Of a stretch of DNA of 64,000 nucleotides, positions 50,693 through 58,596 are shown one piece after another (within the stretch, counting starts at the first letter, position 1; each line of letters begins with the position of its first letter). The DNA is from Mycolicibacterium tusciae. Its GTDB lineage: Bacteria > Actinomycetota > Actinomycetes > Mycobacteriales > Mycobacteriaceae. The DNA is taken from assembly GCF_002086795.1 (NCBI RefSeq), contig NZ_MVIM01000010.1, positions 117,672 through 181,671 on the forward strand, read 5' to 3'. The position numbers were made by a program, and so were the translations under genes. The notes below the pieces were generated by a model that was given only the letters and a program-made list of their open reading frames with translations, was not told the origin of the DNA and searched no databases.

Positions 50693-51109
50693 TCAGCCGG
50701 TGCCCGGCTCGCCAGCGGGTGGCGATATCCGGTGCTTGCTCTCCAACTCGGACAACGCGCGACGCAGCGCCGCCGCCTCGTCGGCGTTGACGCGCTCGAC
50801 GAAATGCACGAGCGCAGCCTCGCGGTCACCCGAGTCCGCAGCTTGGTCCAGGGCATCGACCATCAACCCGGCGACCAGTTCGTCGCGCCCGTGGGTCGGG
50901 GCGTAGCGATGCGCCCGGTCATCGCGGTGCTGGACGACGAGATTCTTCTTCGCCAGCCGCTGCAGGACGGTCATGATCGTTGTATAGGCGAGGTCGCGCT
51001 GGGCTGCGAGTGCCTCGTGGACCTGGCGCACGGTTTGGGGCTCGCGCGTGGACCACAGGTGGTCCATCACAGCGCGCTCGAGCTCCCCTAGACGCGTCAA
51101 CTTGGCCAT
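50693..51109 (-). CDS. blaI: BlaI-family transcriptional repressor
   Basis: A 138-residue winged-helix repressor: LGELERAVMDHLWSTREPQTV, REVxx-like VRQVHEALAAQRDLAYTTIM as recognition helix, TVLQRLAKKNLVVQHRDDRAHRY as wing. The C-terminal part dimerises. Homologue of Rv1846c, which releases DNA when its partner system is triggered. The ATG has AGGAGATGAAGGAAG just upstream. A TACTAC-rich dyad lies about 20 bp in front of the start and is a probable autoregulatory site. Confidence 0.94.
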   Translation of the reverse strand: MAKLTRLGELERAVMDHLWSTREPQTVRQVHEALAAQRDLAYTTIMTVLQRLAKKNLVVQHRDDRAHRYAPTHGRDELVAGLMVDALDQAADSGDREAALVHFVERVNADEAAALRRALSELESKHRISPPAGEPGTG

Positions 51110-51128
51110 CTTCCTTCATCTCCTAGAG

Positions 51129-51163
51129 ACGGTAGGTCCAGCGTACTACGGGTTTACTACCGT
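51129..51163. promoter_or_regulatory. Candidate BlaI operator
   Basis: ACGGTAG and CTACCGT form 7-bp inverted arms 21 bp apart. Between and across them GTACTAC (51143) and TTACTAC (51154) repeat directly at 11-bp spacing, one helix turn. The position in front of blaI fits autoregulation; assignment to BlaI rests on context. Confidence 0.5.
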
Positions 51164-51308
51164 GCGTCGTATCGCGCAGGGCTACCCGTTCGGCGCGTTG
51201 TCGCGCACGCCAGACGGAATGTTCCGGCTTGGTTCGTTCCAGGTCACCGCCCCTTCGCCTGCCCTTGTGAGTCGAGTCACAGGGTATGGCTCCAACGGTC
51301 GACCTGAC
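51164..51308. other. Non-coding stretch between blaI and the iron gene
   Basis: 145 bp without a supportable gene. It likely holds upstream promoter sequence for the iron-regulated gene. No further repeats are seen. Confidence 0.35.
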
Positions 51309-51327
51309 TATAGTAAGGCTATCCTAA
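51309..51327. promoter_or_regulatory. IdeR-type iron box
   Basis: The 19-mer TATAGTAAGGCTATCCTAA matches the IdeR/DtxR consensus TTAGGTTAGGCTAACCTAA at 14 positions by my count, including the AGGCTA centre and the CCTAA end. It overlaps TATAGT and TATCCT, either of which could be the -10. It lies 19 bp before the ATG of the FhuF-like gene, so iron-loaded IdeR should repress it. Confidence 0.62.
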
Positions 51328-51346
51328 GTCAATATCGGGAGGTCCC

Positions 51347-52135
51347 ATGACGGTTGTGGTCGACGACCCGCTCATCTCGAGCATGGCCATCGCGCAGGCG
51401 CTGCCATTGCACGAATCGAGCCGCCGATTGCGCGAGCTGTATCCCGAATGTCCACGTGTCTACGGTGTCGCGGTGATCGGCGATCTGTCACGCCGCCGCT
51501 GGTGGCCGTTGACGCAGGCGCTGACGACCGACCGGCTGCATTCGATGTTCAAGCTCGCCGCCGAGGAGACCGAAAGTCGTGCCGCGGTGGCCCAGCAGCT
51601 CGCCGCGACCCTGGCGCACGTGGTCGTCGGGCGAGTGGTGCCGCTGCTAGTGCTCGAGGGTCGCGCCTGGGACACGGGCCTGGAGAATCTGTGGGTGCAC
51701 GTGGACTCCGAGGGCGCGATCGACTGGGTTGGTGTCGTCGACCCCACGCTGCGCGCACTGCCCGACGACCCGTTCTTCGGTGACCGTCCGAATACCCGGT
51801 CACACAGCGCCATCCGGGATGGAATCGTCGCCCTGCCTAACGAGGCCGCGCTGACGACGTGGATCGCACACCGCAGTCATCGCACTCTTGCTCCGTTGTT
51901 CGGCAAGCTTGCCGAGGTCAGCGGTTCGGCGATCTCGATCGCAGCCATGTGGCACATCGTCGGCGCCGCGGTGGTGGGCGCCGCGACGCAGGTGCCGCTG
52001 CTGGCGGGCTCCAGCGAGCTCACGAGCATGCGTCGCGGCCAGGCTGTGCTCGACGCGCTGGTCGGATTCGGGCTGCCCGTGCGGGGTGCTACAAGAATTC
52101 CGCCAGTAGCGGCAGCGAAGGTATTGCTAAATTAG
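51347..52135 (+). CDS. Iron-uptake-associated protein, FhuF / IucA-C-terminal-like
   Basis: A 262-residue soluble protein. The pattern VYGVAVIGDLSRRRWWPL, then LAATLAHVVVGRVVPLLVLEGRAWDTGLENLWVHVD, and WHIVGAAVVGAATQVPLLA resembles siderophore-iron reductase FhuF and the C-terminal fold of IucA/IucC. The Cys-Cys-x10-Cys-x2-Cys iron-sulphur motif of FhuF is absent; only one cysteine is present. An IdeR box and a good GGGAGG ribosome site precede it. Role in siderophore iron release is inferred from regulation. The stop lies within a second IdeR box. Confidence 0.62.
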   Translation: MTVVVDDPLISSMAIAQALPLHESSRRLRELYPECPRVYGVAVIGDLSRRRWWPLTQALTTDRLHSMFKLAAEETESRAAVAQQLAATLAHVVVGRVVPLLVLEGRAWDTGLENLWVHVDSEGAIDWVGVVDPTLRALPDDPFFGDRPNTRSHSAIRDGIVALPNEAALTTWIAHRSHRTLAPLFGKLAEVSGSAISIAAMWHIVGAAVVGAATQVPLLAGSSELTSMRRGQAVLDALVGFGLPVRGATRIPPVAAAKVLLN

Positions 52136-52153
52136 GGCAGCCTTGCCTATGCT
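52124..52153 (+). promoter_or_regulatory. Promoter with overlapping IdeR box for the sRNA
   Basis: TTGCTA (52124-52129), an 18-bp spacer and TATGCT (52148-52153) form a promoter. Within it, TTAGGGCAGCCTTGCCTAT at 52132-52150 has the TTAGG-n2-AG-n-CT-n2-CCTA pattern of an IdeR site. Iron-loaded repressor would cover the spacer and -10. Confidence 0.65.
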
Positions 52154-52159
52154 CTTGAC

Positions 52160-52266
52160 AGAACGAACTTGAACCACCGGACCGCACCGGAGTCCTGAGG
52201 GCTGCAGAGACTCCCGGTCCACACGAAGGAAGGGCCCCGCACACTGTGCGGGGCCCTTCCGCATTT
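52160..52266 (+). ncRNA. mrsI: Iron-responsive small RNA, MrsI (ncRv11846) position
   Basis: A transcript of about 105 nt is predicted from an IdeR-controlled promoter to a strong intrinsic hairpin, with no open frame inside. The body has an apparent second stem (GGACCGCACCGG ... CTCCCGGTCC). In M. tuberculosis the sRNA MrsI lies in the same place, between blaI (Rv1846c) and Rv1847, is induced by iron starvation and represses iron-storing mRNAs such as bfrA. Identity is by position, size and regulation; I could not align the sequences. Confidence 0.72.
52228..52260 (+). terminator. Strong terminator hairpin of the sRNA
   Basis: GGAAGGGCCCCGCAC pairs perfectly with GTGCGGGGCCCTTCC across a three-base loop: fifteen pairs. 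A short T-containing tail (GCATTTC) follows. This is the most stable hairpin in the window. Confidence 0.85.
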
Positions 52267-52313
52267 CAGGTCTCGACCACAACAGTCCGACCATCACCGT
52301 GTAGACAATCTGC

Positions 52314-52718
52314 GTGAGCACAGACATCCCGGCCGGCCTTGGTGCCGGCTTCGACTCGGCGATCGGCCTTGAATTCCTCGAGCTGACCCCCGACGGCGGC
52401 ACCGCCCGTCTCGAGATCAACGACAAGCTGCTGCAACCGTGGGGGATCGTGCACGGTGGCGTGTACTGCTCGGTCATCGAGAGTCTCGCCAGCGTGTGCG
52501 GGCAGGTCTGGCTCGGCGAGAACGGCGGCGGTCACGTCGTCGGCGTCAACAACAACACCGACTTCCTGCGCGCCATCTCCGCGGGCACGGTGACGGCGGT
52601 GTCGGTTCCGATCCATCGCGGCCGACGCCAGCAGCTGTGGCTGATCACCATCACCGACGACACCGAGCGCGTCGTGGCGCGAGGCCAGGTGCGGCTGCAG
52701 AACCTGCCTCCCGAGTAG
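52314..52718 (+). CDS. PaaI-type hotdog-fold thioesterase (Rv1847 position)
   Basis: A 134-residue hotdog protein: FDSAIGLEFLELTPDGGTARLEI, PWGIVHGGVYCSVIESLASVC with the central HGG motif, NNNTDFLRAISAGTVTA and WLITITDDTERVVARGQVRL. The family hydrolyses acyl- or aryl-CoA thioesters; the catalytic acid is the glutamate of VIESLA. Substrate unknown. GTG start, 54 bp after the sRNA hairpin; in M. tuberculosis the homologue also precedes the urease genes. Confidence 0.87.
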   Translation: MSTDIPAGLGAGFDSAIGLEFLELTPDGGTARLEINDKLLQPWGIVHGGVYCSVIESLASVCGQVWLGENGGGHVVGVNNNTDFLRAISAGTVTAVSVPIHRGRRQQLWLITITDDTERVVARGQVRLQNLPPE

Positions 52719-52772
52719 CCGCCGCTTTCCTCGCGCTGCTGAGGGGTGCGGGGCGTGGCAGTATCCCCGACT

Positions 52773-53075
52773 ATGCGATTAACGCCGCATGAACAGGACA
52801 GGCTGCTGCTGTCGTACGCCGCGGAGCTGGCGCGCAGGCGCCAGGCGCGCGGGCTCAAACTCAACCACCCCGAGGCGGTCGCCTTGATCACCGATCACCT
52901 CCTCGAAGGGGCGCGCGACGGTCGCACGGTCGTGGAGTTGATGGCCAGCGGCCGCGAGGTTCTCAGCCGCGACGACGTGATGGCGGGCGTTCCGGAGATG
53001 CTCGACGACGTCCAGGTGGAGGCGACGTTTCCCGATGGGACGAAACTCGTCACCGTCCACCATCCGATTCCATGA
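52773..53075 (+). CDS. ureA: Urease gamma subunit
   Basis: A 100-residue protein: MRLTPHEQDRLLLSYAAELA, GLKLNHPEAVALITDHLLEGARDG, VEATFPDGTKLVTVHHPI. It forms the gamma part of the nickel urease heterotrimer that splits urea into ammonia and carbamate. The ATG is the family start; its TGA overlaps the ureB ATG (ATGA). First gene of the ureABCFGD operon. Confidence 0.97.
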   Translation: MRLTPHEQDRLLLSYAAELARRRQARGLKLNHPEAVALITDHLLEGARDGRTVVELMASGREVLSRDDVMAGVPEMLDDVQVEATFPDGTKLVTVHHPIP

Positions 53076-53410
53076 CGGCCGAACATGCGTCGTGGGCGCC
53101 CGGCGAGATCGTCTACGGCACCGGCGATATCGAGATCAACCAGGGCGCGCAACGGGTCGAGATGGACATCCTCAACACCGGCGACCGTCCCGTCCAGATC
53201 GGTAGCCACGTCCACCTACCGCAAAGCAACGTCGCCCTGCAATTCGATCGTGCAACCGCCCACGGACATCGGCTCGACATTCCCGCCGGCACCGCGGTGC
53301 GGTTCGAACCCGGTGTTGCCCAGCGGGTCTCGTTGGTACCGCTGGGCGGATCACGCGAGGTTTATGGGTTGAGCCTGCAACCGCCCGGGCGATTGGATGA
53401 TGCGCGATGA
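53072..53410 (+). CDS. ureB: Urease beta subunit
   Basis: A 112-residue beta subunit: PGEIVYGTGDIEINQGAQRVEM, TGDRPVQIGSHVHLPQSNVAL, ALQFDRATAHGHRLDIPAGTAVRFEPG. Usual length is about 100-110, so it is complete. It overlaps both flanking genes by four bases, keeping subunit stoichiometry by translational coupling. Confidence 0.97.
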   Translation: MTAEHASWAPGEIVYGTGDIEINQGAQRVEMDILNTGDRPVQIGSHVHLPQSNVALQFDRATAHGHRLDIPAGTAVRFEPGVAQRVSLVPLGGSREVYGLSLQPPGRLDDAR

Positions 53411-55140
53411 GTGCCATTTCCCGAGCCAGGTATGCAGCGCTCTTCGGGCCGACGACCGGCGACCGCATCCGATTGGCGGACACCGATCTGTTCATCGAGA
53501 TCACCGAGGATCGCAGCGGGGGGCCGGGTCTGGCCGGCGACGAGGCGGTCTTCGGTGGCGGCAAGGTGTTGCGCGAGTCGATGGGGCAGGGTCGGGCAAC
53601 CCGGGCCGACGGCGCACCCGACACCGTGATCACTGGCGTGGTGATCATCGACCACTGGGGAATCATCAAGGCCGACATCGGTATTCGCGACGGCAGGATC
53701 GTCGGGATCGGCAAGGCCGGCAACCCCGACATCATGTCCGGCGTGCACCCAGATCTCGTGGTCGGTCCGTCGACCGAAATCATCGCCGGCAACGGCCGAA
53801 TCGTCACCGCCGGTGGCATCGACTGCCACGTCCACCTGATCTGTCCGCAGATCATGGCGGAAGCCCTCGGCGGTGGCATCACCACCATCATCGGCGGCGG
53901 TACCGGACCCGCGGAGGGCAGCAAGGCCACCACCGTGACACCGGGGCCGTGGCATCTGGGCCGCATGCTGGAGGCGCTGGACTCCTGGCCGATGAACATC
54001 GCGCTACTCGGCAAGGGCAATACCGTCAGCGCCGAATCGATGTGGGAGCAATTACGCGGCGGCGCTTCGGGTTTCAAGTTGCACGAAGACTGGGGGTCGA
54101 CCCCCGCGGCGATCGACGCCTGCCTTTCCGTCGCCGATGCGTCCGGAGTGCAGGTTGCCCTGCACTCGGACACGCTCAACGAGGCGGGTTTCGTCGAGGA
54201 CACGATCGGTGCGATCAACGGTCGGTCGATTCACGCCTACCACACCGAGGGCGCCGGCGGCGGCCACGCGCCCGACATCATCCGCGTCGCCGCCGAACCG
54301 TACGTACTGCCGAGTTCGACCAATCCCACCCGTCCGCACACCGTCAACACCCTCGATGAACACCTCGACATGTTGATGGTGTGCCATCACCTCAACCCTT
54401 CGGTGCCAGAGGATCTCGCCTTCGCCGAGAGTCGCATCCGACCGTCGACGATGGCGGCCGAGGATCTGCTGCACGACATCGGGGCGATCTCGATGATCGG
54501 CAGCGACTCCCAGGCGATGGGTCGAATCGGCGAAGTGGTGATCCGCACCTGGCAGACCGCTCACGTGATGAAGCGACGCCGGGGTGCATTGGCGGGGGAC
54601 AAGTCCGGCGTCCATCAATCCGACAACAACCGCGCCCGCCGGTACGTCGCGAAGTACACGATCTGCCCGGCCATCGCGCACGGCCTCGACCATGAGATCG
54701 GCTCGGTGGAAGTGGGTAAGCTCGCCGACCTCGTGCTCTGGGAGCCCGCGTTCTTCGGTGTGCGCCCGCACGCGGTGCTCAAGGGCGGGATGATCGCCTG
54801 GGCCGCAATGGGTGACGCGAACGCGTCGATCCCCACACCGCAGCCCGTACTGCCGCGACCGATGTTTGGTGCGGCACCGGCCGCGGCGTCGGCTACCTCG
54901 GTGCATTTCGTATCGTCCCAGGCCATAGATGACGGGCTTGCGAACCGACTCGCCGTCGACCGCAGGCTTGTCGCGGTCAAGGATGTCCGCAATGTCGGCA
55001 AGGTCGACATGCCGTTCAACGACGCGCTGCCCGAAATCGAGGTCGACCCCGACACCTTCACCGTTCGTATCGACGGCGACGTGTGGCAGGAGGACCCCGC
55101 CGTCGAGTTGCCCATGGCGCAACGCTATTTCCTGTTCTGA
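53407..55140 (+). CDS. ureC: Urease alpha subunit
   Basis: The 577-residue catalytic subunit. Nickel ligands are in GGIDCHVHLICPQ (His-x-His), the carbamylated lysine is about residue 224 in GFKLHEDWG, and the flap and catalytic histidine are in MVCHHLNPSVPEDLAFAESRIR. ISMIGSDSQAMGRIGEV supplies the aspartate ligand. All required residues are visible, so the enzyme should be active once nickel is loaded. Start overlaps ureB by four bases. Confidence 0.98.
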   Translation: MSAISRARYAALFGPTTGDRIRLADTDLFIEITEDRSGGPGLAGDEAVFGGGKVLRESMGQGRATRADGAPDTVITGVVIIDHWGIIKADIGIRDGRIVGIGKAGNPDIMSGVHPDLVVGPSTEIIAGNGRIVTAGGIDCHVHLICPQIMAEALGGGITTIIGGGTGPAEGSKATTVTPGPWHLGRMLEALDSWPMNIALLGKGNTVSAESMWEQLRGGASGFKLHEDWGSTPAAIDACLSVADASGVQVALHSDTLNEAGFVEDTIGAINGRSIHAYHTEGAGGGHAPDIIRVAAEPYVLPSSTNPTRPHTVNTLDEHLDMLMVCHHLNPSVPEDLAFAESRIRPSTMAAEDLLHDIGAISMIGSDSQAMGRIGEVVIRTWQTAHVMKRRRGALAGDKSGVHQSDNNRARRYVAKYTICPAIAHGLDHEIGSVEVGKLADLVLWEPAFFGVRPHAVLKGGMIAWAAMGDANASIPTPQPVLPRPMFGAAPAAASATSVHFVSSQAIDDGLANRLAVDRRLVAVKDVRNVGKVDMPFNDALPEIEVDPDTFTVRIDGDVWQEDPAVELPMAQRYFLF

Positions 55141-55152
55141 CAGGTTGTTCCG

Positions 55153-55785
55153 ATGAACCTGGCGACACTGCTGACATTGTCGGACTCGCGGCTGCCGACC
55201 GGCGGCCACGTGCACTCCGGAGGTGTCGAGGAGGCCGTCACCGAGGGTCTGGTCCGCGACCTCGTCACGCTGCGGGCCTTCCTGATCCGGCGAATCCGCA
55301 CCACCGGGTTGGTGACCGCATCGGTGGCCGCGGCCGTGCACGGCGGAAGCCTGGCGGTCACCGGCGCGGACGCCGAGATCGACGCCCGCACACCGGCACC
55401 CGCCGCGCGTCAGGCATCCCGTGCGCAAGGACGCGGTCTGTTACGGCTCGCCCGACGGGTCTGGCCGGCCGAATCCTGGGAATCGTTGGGTGCCGCGCCG
55501 CACCTCGCCACCGTGGCCGGTGCCGTCGGCGCGGCCAGTGGGCTCGAGCCCCAACAGACGGCGCTGACGGTCGTCTACACGACGATGACCGGATCGGCTA
55601 CGGCCGCGCAACGGCTCCTGGCGCTGGACCCGGGTGACGTCGCGGCGCTGACTTTCGAGCTGGCCGCGTTGTGCGACCAAACCTCGACTACGGCCTGCAA
55701 GGAGTTGGCCGACCTGTCCGATCCGCTGCTCGACCTGCTGGCCCAGAAGCACAGCCAACGCGAGCGACCCCTGTTCGCATCCTGA
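55153..55785 (+). CDS. ureF: Urease accessory protein UreF
   Basis: A 210-residue helical chaperone: LLTLSDSRLPTGGHVHSGGVEEAV near the start and AALTFELAALCDQTSTTACKELADLSDPLLDLLA at the end. It bridges UreD-bound apo-urease and the UreG GTPase and controls fidelity of nickel delivery. It is 12 bp after ureC. No ureE gene follows, as is typical for mycobacteria. Confidence 0.94.
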   Translation: MNLATLLTLSDSRLPTGGHVHSGGVEEAVTEGLVRDLVTLRAFLIRRIRTTGLVTASVAAAVHGGSLAVTGADAEIDARTPAPAARQASRAQGRGLLRLARRVWPAESWESLGAAPHLATVAGAVGAASGLEPQQTALTVVYTTMTGSATAAQRLLALDPGDVAALTFELAALCDQTSTTACKELADLSDPLLDLLAQKHSQRERPLFAS

Positions 55786-55800
55786 AGGAGAGTTCGCCCC

Positions 55801-56484
55801 ATGCCGCCCCAGCCACCGCATTTCCTCGACGGCCAGCCACACGGTCACACCGACCGACCAAAACGCCGGCGGACACCGGGGGAGCCGTTGCGCGTCGGCA
55901 TCGGCGGGCCCGTCGGCTCGGGCAAGACGGCGTTGGTCGCCGCGTTGTGCAGGCAACTGCGTGACGAGCTGTCGTTGGCCGTGCTCACGAACGACATCTA
56001 CACCACAGAAGACGCCGACTTCCTGCGCCGCCACGCCGTCCTGCCCGACGGCCGCATCGCCGCGGTGCAGACCGGCGGTTGCCCCCACACCGCGATCCGC
56101 GACGACATCACCGCCAACCTCGACGCGATCGACGATCTCATCGCGGGCAACGAGCGGCTCGACCTGATCCTGGTGGAATCCGGTGGCGACAACCTGACGG
56201 CCACCTTCTCGTCCGGGCTGGTGGACGTACAGATCTTCGTCATCGATGTCGCCGGCGGCGACAAGGTACCCCGCAAGGGCGGCCCGGGCGTCACCTACTC
56301 GGATCTGTTGGTGGTCAACAAGACTGATCTCGCGCCGCTCGTCGGGGCCGATCTCGACTTGATGCGCCGCGACGCGGCCACCGTGCGCGGCGACCGTCCG
56401 GCCGTGTTGATCTCGCTGACCGAAGACCCCGCCGCGACGGCTGTGCTCACGTGGGTGCGCGAGCAGTTGAAGGTTCCGGTCTGA
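55801..56484 (+). CDS. ureG: Urease accessory GTPase UreG
   Basis: A 227-residue SIMIBI GTPase: P-loop GIGGPVGSGKTALVAALC, LTNDIYTTEDADFL, QTGGCPHTAIRDD with the nickel-binding Cys-Pro-His, ESGGDNL, and VVNKTDLAPLVGADL. A short N-terminus with scattered histidines (PPHFLDGQPHGHTD) might store nickel in place of UreE. The TGA shares a base with the ureD ATG. Confidence 0.96.
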   Translation: MPPQPPHFLDGQPHGHTDRPKRRRTPGEPLRVGIGGPVGSGKTALVAALCRQLRDELSLAVLTNDIYTTEDADFLRRHAVLPDGRIAAVQTGGCPHTAIRDDITANLDAIDDLIAGNERLDLILVESGGDNLTATFSSGLVDVQIFVIDVAGGDKVPRKGGPGVTYSDLLVVNKTDLAPLVGADLDLMRRDAATVRGDRPAVLISLTEDPAATAVLTWVREQLKVPV

Positions 56485-57110
56485 TGCGATCCGACATGCT
56501 CGTCGTCGCACATCGAGGCCGCCGGCCGCGAATCGAATCCAGCGGCGGTATCGCGGCCCGGGAGACCGAACCCGACACCGTGCACTTGGTGTCGGCGGCG
56601 GCCACCCCGCTCGGTGGAGACTCCATATGCGTGCGCATCGTGGTGGAACCGGGCGCGCTGCTGCGCGTGCGCACCGCCGCGGCGACGATGACGCTGCCCG
56701 GACCGGCCACCCATGAGTCACACGCGAATTGGCTTCTCGAGGTCGCCGGCGAGCTCGATCTGGACCCGCAACCGACCGTCATTGCGGGCGGTTCCCGGCA
56801 TATCACGTCGACACGGCTGGCCCTCGAAGGATCCGGCCGAGTCAAGCTGCGCGAGCGAATCCAGATCGGGAGAACCGATGAACGCCAGGGCTTCTGGTCC
56901 GGATCGCTACACGCCGACGTCGACGGGACTGCGCTACTGCGGCATCGCATCGAGCTGGGTCGCGGTTCGGTGGCCGACGACGAGTTGGCTGCGCCGATGG
57001 CTTGCATCAGCGAGTTGCACTACCCACGAACGGACGTTGACACCGCCGGCACGACGCTCGCGCTGGCGCGTGGCGGCTGCCTGTCGACCTGGCAGGGCGA
57101 GCGGCTCTAG
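56484..57110 (+). CDS. ureD: Urease accessory protein UreD
   Basis: A 208-residue UreD/UreH chaperone: LVSAAATPLGGDSICVRIVVEPGALLRVRTAAA, then THESHANWLLEVAGELDLDPQ. It is shorter than enterobacterial UreD (about 270) but matches the mycobacterial form. It binds the urease core and passes nickel from UreG through a tunnel with UreF. It ends the operon; its TAG overlaps the stop of the convergent ndh gene. Confidence 0.92.
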   Translation: MRSDMLVVAHRGRRPRIESSGGIAARETEPDTVHLVSAAATPLGGDSICVRIVVEPGALLRVRTAAATMTLPGPATHESHANWLLEVAGELDLDPQPTVIAGGSRHITSTRLALEGSGRVKLRERIQIGRTDERQGFWSGSLHADVDGTALLRHRIELGRGSVADDELAAPMACISELHYPRTDVDTAGTTLALARGGCLSTWQGERL

Positions 57111-58483
57111 ACCGCGGCTCTCTCTTCCGGATCCTGCACCAACGCCGCGATCTCCTCGAGCTCTTCGATTCTGGTGCGGGCGTACGCCTGCTGCTCGGTG
57201 ATCGTGAGGTTGCCGCGCTTCTTCGACAGGAACGTCACCGTCCACATCAGCAGCGTGGTGATCTTGCGCCGGAATCCGACCAGATACACCAGATGCAGCA
57301 CCAGCCAAGCGAGCCAGGCGATGAAGCCGCCGAACTCGACCGGGCCGATCTTCGCCACCGCGGAGAAACGCGACACCGTGGCCATCGAACCCTTGTCGAA
57401 GTACTGGAAGGGTTCGCGCTCAGCGGGATTGGCGCCCTTGAGCTCGGCTTTGATCGCTTTGGCGGCGTACCTGCCGCCCTGGATGGCCCCCTGGGCCATG
57501 CCGGGAACGCCTTCGACGGCGGCCATGTCGCCGACCACGAACACGTTCGGATGGCCGGGAACGGTCAGGTCGGGCAGCACCTTCAGCCGTCCCGCGCGGT
57601 CGACCTCGGCGTCGGACTGATCAGCGATGTCGCGGCCGAGCGGGCTCGCCGAAACGCCCGCCGACCACACCTTGGTCGCGCAGTCGATGCGACGGAACTT
57701 GCCATCGGGATCCTTGACCGTGATGCCGTTGCGGTCGACGTCGGTGACCATTGCCCCGAGCTGGATCTCGACGCCCATCTTCTCCAGGCGTGCCTTGGCC
57801 TTGTTGCCGAGCTTCTCGCCCATCGGGGGCAGCACGGCGGGTGCGGCATCGAGCAGGATCACCCGGGCAGTCGTCGAATCGATGTGCCGGAACGCGCCCT
57901 TGAGCGTGTGGTCGGCGAGTTCAGCGATCTGCCCGGCCATTTCGACTCCGGTAGGACCGGCACCGACGACGGTGAAGGTCAACAGCTTCTCGCGGCGAGC
58001 GGGGTCGCTGGATCGTTCGGCCTGCTCGAACGCGCCGAGGATGCGGGCACGCAACTCCAGTGCATCATCGATCGACTTCATGCCCGGTGCCCATTCCGCG
58101 AAATGGTCGTTGCCGAAGTAGGACTGGCCCGCGCCCGCAGCGACGATCAGTGAGTCGTACGGCGTGACGTAGGTGTGCCCGAGCAGCTCCGACCTGACGG
58201 TCTGATTCGCCAGATCGATGTGCGTCACGTTGCCCAGCAGCACCTGCGCGTTCTTCTGATTGCGCAGGATCATCCGGGTCGGGGGAGCGATCTCGCCCGA
58301 GGAGATGATGCCGGTCGCCACCTGGTACAGCAACGGCTGGAAAAGGTGGTGAGTGGTCTTGGCGATCATCTTCACGTCGACGTCGGCACGCCTCAGCGCT
58401 TTGGCAGCGGTCAGCCCGCCGAACCCTGAACCGATGATGACGACCTTGTGCCTATCGGTTGCAGTGGCTCCGGGATGGCTCAT
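57107..58483 (-). CDS. ndh: Type II NADH:quinone oxidoreductase
   Basis: A 458-residue peripheral membrane flavoprotein. FAD fold VVIIGSGFGGLTAAKALRRA at 14-33, NADH fold FTVVGAGPTGVEMAGQIAEL at about 168-187, GVPGMAQGAIQGGRYAA, and a C-terminal membrane-binding stretch (FGGFIAWLAWLVLHLVYLVGF). It feeds electrons from NADH to menaquinone without proton pumping and is the main NADH dehydrogenase of mycobacteria. Position equals Rv1854c. Mutations in ndh are linked to isoniazid tolerance. Confidence 0.95.
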   Translation of the reverse strand: MSHPGATATDRHKVVIIGSGFGGLTAAKALRRADVDVKMIAKTTHHLFQPLLYQVATGIISSGEIAPPTRMILRNQKNAQVLLGNVTHIDLANQTVRSELLGHTYVTPYDSLIVAAGAGQSYFGNDHFAEWAPGMKSIDDALELRARILGAFEQAERSSDPARREKLLTFTVVGAGPTGVEMAGQIAELADHTLKGAFRHIDSTTARVILLDAAPAVLPPMGEKLGNKAKARLEKMGVEIQLGAMVTDVDRNGITVKDPDGKFRRIDCATKVWSAGVSASPLGRDIADQSDAEVDRAGRLKVLPDLTVPGHPNVFVVGDMAAVEGVPGMAQGAIQGGRYAAKAIKAELKGANPAEREPFQYFDKGSMATVSRFSAVAKIGPVEFGGFIAWLAWLVLHLVYLVGFRRKITTLLMWTVTFLSKKRGNLTITEQQAYARTRIEELEEIAALVQDPEERAAV

Positions 58484-58596
58484 TGTCGGGCTCCTCGACG
58501 GTGCTTCACGTGCTATTTCTACCCACTACGGTAGTCGCCCGAACCTCCGATCCACGCACGGTTTGGCTGTGTTGTTTCCCACGTCAGCGCGGGGAA

